Positions 23,948 to 27,118 of a stretch of DNA of 27,118 nt are shown here, one piece after another. The translations under genes and the position numbers were made by a program. The stretch lies in contig DATEVB010000143.1 in the NCBI GenBank assembly GCA_035282865.1, positions 1-27,118 of the forward strand. Direction: 5' to 3'. The number at the start of each line of letters is the position of its first letter. Position 1 is the first letter of the stretch. The stretch is from UBA4744 sp035282865 (GTDB taxonomy: Bacteria; Actinomycetota; Acidimicrobiia; Spongiisociales; UBA4744). The notes below the pieces were generated by a model that was given only the letters and a program-made list of their open reading frames with translations, did not search any database and had not been told where the DNA came from.

Positions 23948-24078
23948 CGATACTCCTTACCTACAACTCTCAATGTGGCTGCAACGCTACGGGGAAGCGG
24001 GTCAGGAACAGCCGAAGCTCAGGTAAGGATTGGGCAAAGGTTTGAGCCAACGCGGACGAAACCTGGCATCCTGCACCC
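23948..24078. promoter_or_regulatory. divergent promoter region of the redox operon and the second two-component system
   Basis: 131 nt separate the redox operon (minus) from the regulator/kinase pair (plus). The minus side ends with a strong AAGGAG ribosome binding site. On the plus side, CATCCT (24067-24072) ends exactly 7 nt before the ATG, and TTGAGC (24042-24047) is a weak -35 candidate with a long 19-nt spacer. CAGGTAAGG (24020-24028) and GGGCAAAGG (24032-24040) are a weak direct repeat. The regulator probably controls both sides. Confidence 0.4.
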
Positions 24079-24771
24079 ATGAAGATCCTGGTGGTGGAAG
24101 ACGACCCATCGATCGCCGAGCCTTTGGTGAGTGGCCTGGAACGCCAGGGTTACGAATTGACCTGGGTTTCGACCGGTGCAGACGCCCTGAACGCCGATCC
24201 GGGCGACATGGTGCTGCTCGACCTGGGATTACCCGATCTCGACGGTCAGGTCGTCTGTCGAAAGCTGCGAGAGCGAACCGCGGTTCCGATCATCGTCGTG
24301 ACTGCTAGATCCGATGAAATCGATCGTGTCGCGTTACTCGAACTGGGAGCGGACGACTATCTGACCAAACCCTTTGGATTCCGCGAGCTGGTCGCTCGCA
24401 TGCGGGCGGTTGCCCGACGAAGCCACCCATCCTCGGGACCCGGACCGACCGAGCTCACTGATGCGCCCATCACGATCGGAGAGGTGACGCTGGATCGCAG
24501 AACCCGCAAGGTGACTGTGAGCGGGGTTCCGGTTTCGCTGACACCGAAGGAATTCGACCTCCTTGATTTTCTGGCACAGGATTCCGGCGCGGTACAGACC
24601 CGCGGACGCATCATCGCGGAGGTCTGGGATGAACACTGGTGGGGATCCACCAAGACGCTCGATGTTCATGTCGCATCACTTCGCAAGAAACTCAAAGATG
24701 CGGACCTCATCGAGACCGTGCGTGGCGTGGGCTACCGATTGGCTATTGACGAAGGGGAACAGGAGACGTGA
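24079..24771 (+). CDS. OmpR-family response regulator of the redox locus
   Basis: 230 residues. The receiver domain has D8/D9, phosphoacceptor D48 (VLLDLGLP), T75 and K97 (TKPF). The winged-helix output domain has VSLTPKEFDLLDFL, RGRIIAEVWDEHWW, TLDVHVASLRKKL and TVRGVGYRL. The kinase gene overlaps its end by 4 nt. The gene is divergent from the ApbE/heme-protein operon, so that operon is the likely target. The signal cannot be read from sequence. No Shine-Dalgarno sequence precedes the ATG, and a -10-like hexamer ends 7 nt before it, which fits a leaderless mRNA. Confidence 0.93.
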   Translation: MKILVVEDDPSIAEPLVSGLERQGYELTWVSTGADALNADPGDMVLLDLGLPDLDGQVVCRKLRERTAVPIIVVTARSDEIDRVALLELGADDYLTKPFGFRELVARMRAVARRSHPSSGPGPTELTDAPITIGEVTLDRRTRKVTVSGVPVSLTPKEFDLLDFLAQDSGAVQTRGRIIAEVWDEHWWGSTKTLDVHVASLRKKLKDADLIETVRGVGYRLAIDEGEQET

Positions 24772-26156
24772 CCCGACGCTTGACGCTTTCCTACCTGACC
24801 ATCACGGTATTCGTCCTTCTCGTACTCGAGGTTCCCCTGGTCCTGTTCTTCGCCGACCGCGAGGAGAGTCGGCTCCTCTCGACGATCGAACGTGACGCGC
24901 TCGTGCTGGCAACTATCTATGAGGACGCCCTCCAGCACGGGACTCCGTACAGCCTCGATCCGGCCATCGACTACGTTTCCCGGACCGGAACCCGGGTGGT
25001 GGTCGTCAATTCGCTCGGGCAATCGATCGTGGATACGGCCGGCGAGGCATACCAGGATTTCACCAACCGCTCTGAGATCATCAATGCTCTGGCCGGTTCC
25101 ATCGAATCCGGAACCCGTTTCTCGGCGACCCTCGATGGTGGCCTGGCCTATGCCGCCGTCCCCGTGGCGTCGGGCGGCGACATCTACGGTGCGGTCCGCA
25201 TCGCCTTCCCCACCACCCAGATTGGTGATCGCATCCGACAATTCTCACTGAGCTTGGCGGGTGTCGCCGCCGTGGTGCTGGCCGCCATCACTGCGGTGGG
25301 ATGGGTGGTTGCCAAGTCCGTGACCAGACCGGTCGAGCGGCTCCGGCACGGAGCTCTGATGGTTGGGGAAGGCGACCTCGAAGTGTGCATCGACGTGGGA
25401 GATGCTCCGCCGGAGTTGTTGGAACTGGCGGACGCCTTCAACCACATGGCCTCCCGCCTCCAGGAACTGCTCAAACGCCACCGGGAATTCATCGCCGACG
25501 CATCCCACCAGCTCCGCACCCCCCTGACCGCTCTACGGTTGAGATTGGAGAACGTGGAGGACTCGATCGGACCCGGCGGCGAAAGGGACTTTCAGTGGGC
25601 CCTGCGCGAGACCGACCGGCTCGGCGAGGTGATCGATCAGCTCCTCCAACTCGCCCGGGTGGAGGAGGGAGGAAAGGAGACGACGGCGATCGAGGTTGCT
25701 CAGCTCATTCGAGACCGGGCCGACACGTGGTCGACCGTGGCAAACCAGTCTGCAGTTGAGCTGGTCGTGGATGCCCCGCCTGAGACCTGGGTCTCTGCGG
25801 TGGAGGGGGCTGTTGAACAGATCTTCGACAATCTCCTCTCGAACGCACTCAAGGTGGCGCCTCCTGAATCTGTCGTGACGCTTCGGGTCGTATTCGCCGG
25901 GCAAATGGTCGAGGTCCACGTCATCGATGAGGGTCCTGGATTGACGGAGGAGGATCGCCGGAAGGCTATGCACCGATTCTGGCGGGGATCGACGGAGGGG
26001 ACCGGGCTGGGCCTGGCAATTGTCAACCGGTTGGCCGAAGCGTCCGGAGGAACGGCGCGACTCGACCCGGCCGCAACCGGCGGCGTGGACGCCGTCGTCA
26101 CCTTCCCGGCCGTCCCTGCGCCGGTAGCGAGCACGCAGCCCGGGTACGTCACCTGA
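24768..26156 (+). CDS. membrane sensor histidine kinase of the redox locus
   Basis: 462 residues, partner of the regulator before it (GTG start overlaps the regulator stop by 4 nt). TM1 spans about 8-28, an extracytoplasmic sensor about 30-157 and TM2 about 158-180, followed by HAMP (RPVERLRHGALMVGEGDLEV). The H-box ADASHQLRTPL contains His247. The ATPase domain has NLLSN (about 355-359), DEGPGLTEEDRR and GTGLGLAIVNRL. All catalytic elements look intact. The sensor loop has no heme or FeS motif, so the stimulus is unknown. A redox or metal signal is plausible from context. It ends 46 nt from the convergent endonuclease V-like gene. Confidence 0.93.
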   Translation: MTRRLTLSYLTITVFVLLVLEVPLVLFFADREESRLLSTIERDALVLATIYEDALQHGTPYSLDPAIDYVSRTGTRVVVVNSLGQSIVDTAGEAYQDFTNRSEIINALAGSIESGTRFSATLDGGLAYAAVPVASGGDIYGAVRIAFPTTQIGDRIRQFSLSLAGVAAVVLAAITAVGWVVAKSVTRPVERLRHGALMVGEGDLEVCIDVGDAPPELLELADAFNHMASRLQELLKRHREFIADASHQLRTPLTALRLRLENVEDSIGPGGERDFQWALRETDRLGEVIDQLLQLARVEEGGKETTAIEVAQLIRDRADTWSTVANQSAVELVVDAPPETWVSAVEGAVEQIFDNLLSNALKVAPPESVVTLRVVFAGQMVEVHVIDEGPGLTEEDRRKAMHRFWRGSTEGTGLGLAIVNRLAEASGGTARLDPAATGGVDAVVTFPAVPAPVASTQPGYVT

Positions 26157-26202
26157 CCGGCACCGACGACAAGACCGCTCGAGGGGATCTACCACGGGAT
26201 AT

Positions 26203-26880
26203 CTAGGCGGCGCTACGAGCCGTCCTTGCCAGGCGGCGCGCCTCCCGGAGAGGTTCAGGAGTCCGGCCGTTTGCCACCGCCCCCAACGCCACGACTCGAG
26301 CGGTCTCGGGTGAGGTTCTCCAACCCGCATGGACGGCCAGCGGCCGGCGATCGGCCTGGGTACGCATCCAATATCCGACCAGGTCCCCGCCCAGGTAGAG
26401 CGGGGCGGTCACCCCCGGGCTTCCCGACTGCGGCCAGGTACCGACGGCCAGGAGCGGACGGTGCGTCACACCGACCGTCGGGATGCCCAGCACCGCCCCC
26501 AGGTGCAGAGCCAGCCCGGCCCGGCGCGGGTGATCCCGTCCGGTGGCGTTGACGATGATTACTTCGGGGGACTCACCCAGGGCCCGCACCGCAGCCTCCA
26601 GCAGCGGGCCCTCGCGGATGGCCAGGCACCCACTGTGATATGGCCCACCGGCCGCGCCCGGCACGCTCACCCCGGCGATGATCCGGCCGTCTCGCATCAC
26701 GGCGGCGGCCGCCCACCCGGCATCCCCCTCCGCTCCGGGGCCACTCCCGCCCCGCCCGAAACACACGAACACGCCGCCGACGGTCATGCCGGACGGCCGG
26801 GGATACCACGGGCCCGGCGAGGCCATGGCGAGGTTCTCCTGGACGGCACAAAGCTCGCCCGGCGAAGTCGGCCATCTCAT
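26203..26880 (-). CDS. endonuclease V homologue with substituted catalytic residues
   Basis: 225 residues, the size of endonuclease V, which cuts near deoxyinosine or in inosine RNA. The fold motifs are clear: GGPYHSGCLAIREGP, HPRRAGLALHLGAVLGIPTVGV and a C-terminal RTQ segment. Compared with Thermotoga maritima endonuclease V (recalled), D43 is Phe (GGVFV), D110 is Asn (IIVNATG), K139 is His (GVTHRP) and H214 is Trp (HAGW). E89 and H116 remain. Metal-dependent cleavage is therefore unlikely. The ATG at 26880 is preferred because TACGCT ends exactly 7 nt before it and the homologous N-terminus begins there. A GTG at 26907 would add 9 residues. It is divergent from the Sir2-type gene. Confidence 0.8.
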   Translation of the reverse strand: MRWPTSPGELCAVQENLAMASPGPWYPRPSGMTVGGVFVCFGRGGSGPGAEGDAGWAAAAVMRDGRIIAGVSVPGAAGGPYHSGCLAIREGPLLEAAVRALGESPEVIIVNATGRDHPRRAGLALHLGAVLGIPTVGVTHRPLLAVGTWPQSGSPGVTAPLYLGGDLVGYWMRTQADRRPLAVHAGWRTSPETARVVALGAVANGRTPEPLREARRLARTARSAA

Positions 26881-26886
26881 CTCACA

Positions 26887-26892
26887 AGCGTA
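26887..26892 (-). promoter_or_regulatory. -10-like hexamer of the endonuclease V-like gene
   Basis: TACGCT on the minus strand fits TANNNT and ends exactly 7 nt before the ATG at 26880, which suggests a leaderless mRNA and supports that start. Confidence 0.4.
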
Positions 26893-26952
26893 TGCCGCAT
26901 CCCCCACCCACTCGGCCTAGTCGTCGGAGTCCTCCGGGACATCTCATAAACT

Positions 26953-26966
26953 GAGTGTTGACACTC
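26953..26966. promoter_or_regulatory. inverted repeat upstream of the Sir2-type gene
   Basis: GAGTGT and ACACTC form a perfect 6-bp inverted repeat with a TG spacer, 14 nt before the start codon. It is followed by CCTCCGGAGG (26966-26975), which contains the ribosome binding site. It could be an operator or a structure that hides the ribosome binding site. Confidence 0.35.
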
Positions 26967-26970
26967 CTCC

Positions 26971-26975
26971 GGAGG
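26971..26975 (+). promoter_or_regulatory. ribosome binding site of the Sir2-type gene
   Basis: GGAGG lies 4 nt before the GTG at 26980 and is half of a perfect 10-bp palindrome. Confidence 0.65.
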
Positions 26976-26979
26976 CCAG

Positions 26980-27118
26980 GTGCTCGAGGCTGCCAGAACC
27001 GCCCTTCGAAACGCGACGCGACCGGTCACGTTCTCGGGAGCCGGTCTCAGCGCGGAGTCCGGTGTCCCAACCTTCCGTGAAGCGCAAACTGGACTGTGGG
27101 CCAGGTATGACCCGATGA
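26980..27118 (+). CDS. Sir2-family NAD-dependent protein deacylase, 5' part only
   Basis: The first 46 residues of a sirtuin, cut off by the window end. The NAD-binding signature GAGLSAESGVPTFRE is visible from residue 20, preceded by a short N-terminal helix (LEAARTALRNATRPVTFS). Bacterial sirtuins remove acyl groups from lysine, using NAD and releasing nicotinamide. The GTG start has GGAGG 4 nt upstream. The gene is divergent from the endonuclease V-like gene with an inverted repeat between them. The zinc site and catalytic His lie outside the window, so the class cannot be set. Confidence 0.85.
   Translation, partial: MLEAARTALRNATRPVTFSGAGLSAESGVPTFREAQTGLWARYDPM

Noticed and set aside
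1..27118. CRISPR array, insertion sequence, prophage or attachment site
   Set aside because: No regularly spaced identical repeats, transposase, integrase or phage gene was seen on either strand.

Overview
This is a high-GC window with dense, mostly coupled genes, frequent GTG/TTG starts and many Thr-rich exported lipoproteins. Together with a 180-kDa-class NAD-glutamate dehydrogenase and an mtrA-mtrB-lpqB-like arrangement, this points to an actinobacterium, possibly a deep lineage such as Acidimicrobiia. That placement is an inference from gene content; no rRNA or tRNA gene was found. All of it looks chromosomal. No insertion sequence, prophage, CRISPR array, tRNA or rRNA was seen.

Layout. 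At the left edge is a 119-nt spacer with hairpins. asnS (minus) follows, divergent from the large glutamate dehydrogenase (plus, about 4.8 kb). A small hypothetical gene (minus) is divergent from a group 2 sigma-70 factor (plus). A 280-nt convergent gap with two good hairpins leads to a minus-strand block: a class III aminotransferase overlapping a DUF6206-like gene, then a CapA-like lipoprotein and a DUF3160-like lipoprotein with two C-terminal Excalibur-like repeats. From 15.0 to 18.1 kb (plus) are an OmpR-type regulator, a histidine kinase and a GerMN/Gmad2 lipoprotein, resembling mtrA-mtrB-lpqB. Four near-perfect 11-bp-spaced GTnA(C/T) repeats precede the lipoprotein gene. A Tat-type peptidoglycan amidase lies tail-to-tail with it. 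Next come two paralogous small SRPBCC-like genes in convergent orientation, then a Glu/Leu/Phe/Val dehydrogenase paralogue whose catalytic and side-chain-binding residues are substituted. From 21.5 to 26.2 kb is a flavin/heme redox locus: an Asp-rich exported protein, a one-TM protein, ApbE and a ferric-reductase-type heme membrane protein (minus), divergent from a second two-component system (plus). The window ends with an endonuclease V homologue lacking several catalytic residues and the start of a Sir2-type deacylase.

How the genes fit together. Two cell-envelope signalling systems dominate. The first (15.0-18.9 kb) is probably tied to wall growth, given the GerMN lipoprotein and the amidase next to it. 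The second probably controls a membrane electron-transfer module. Two genes (the small glutamate dehydrogenase homologue and the endonuclease V homologue) keep their fold motifs but have lost active-site residues. They are the best candidates for new biology here. Several genes without a Shine-Dalgarno sequence have a -10-like hexamer about 7 nt upstream of the start codon, which suggests leaderless mRNAs and helps to choose starts.
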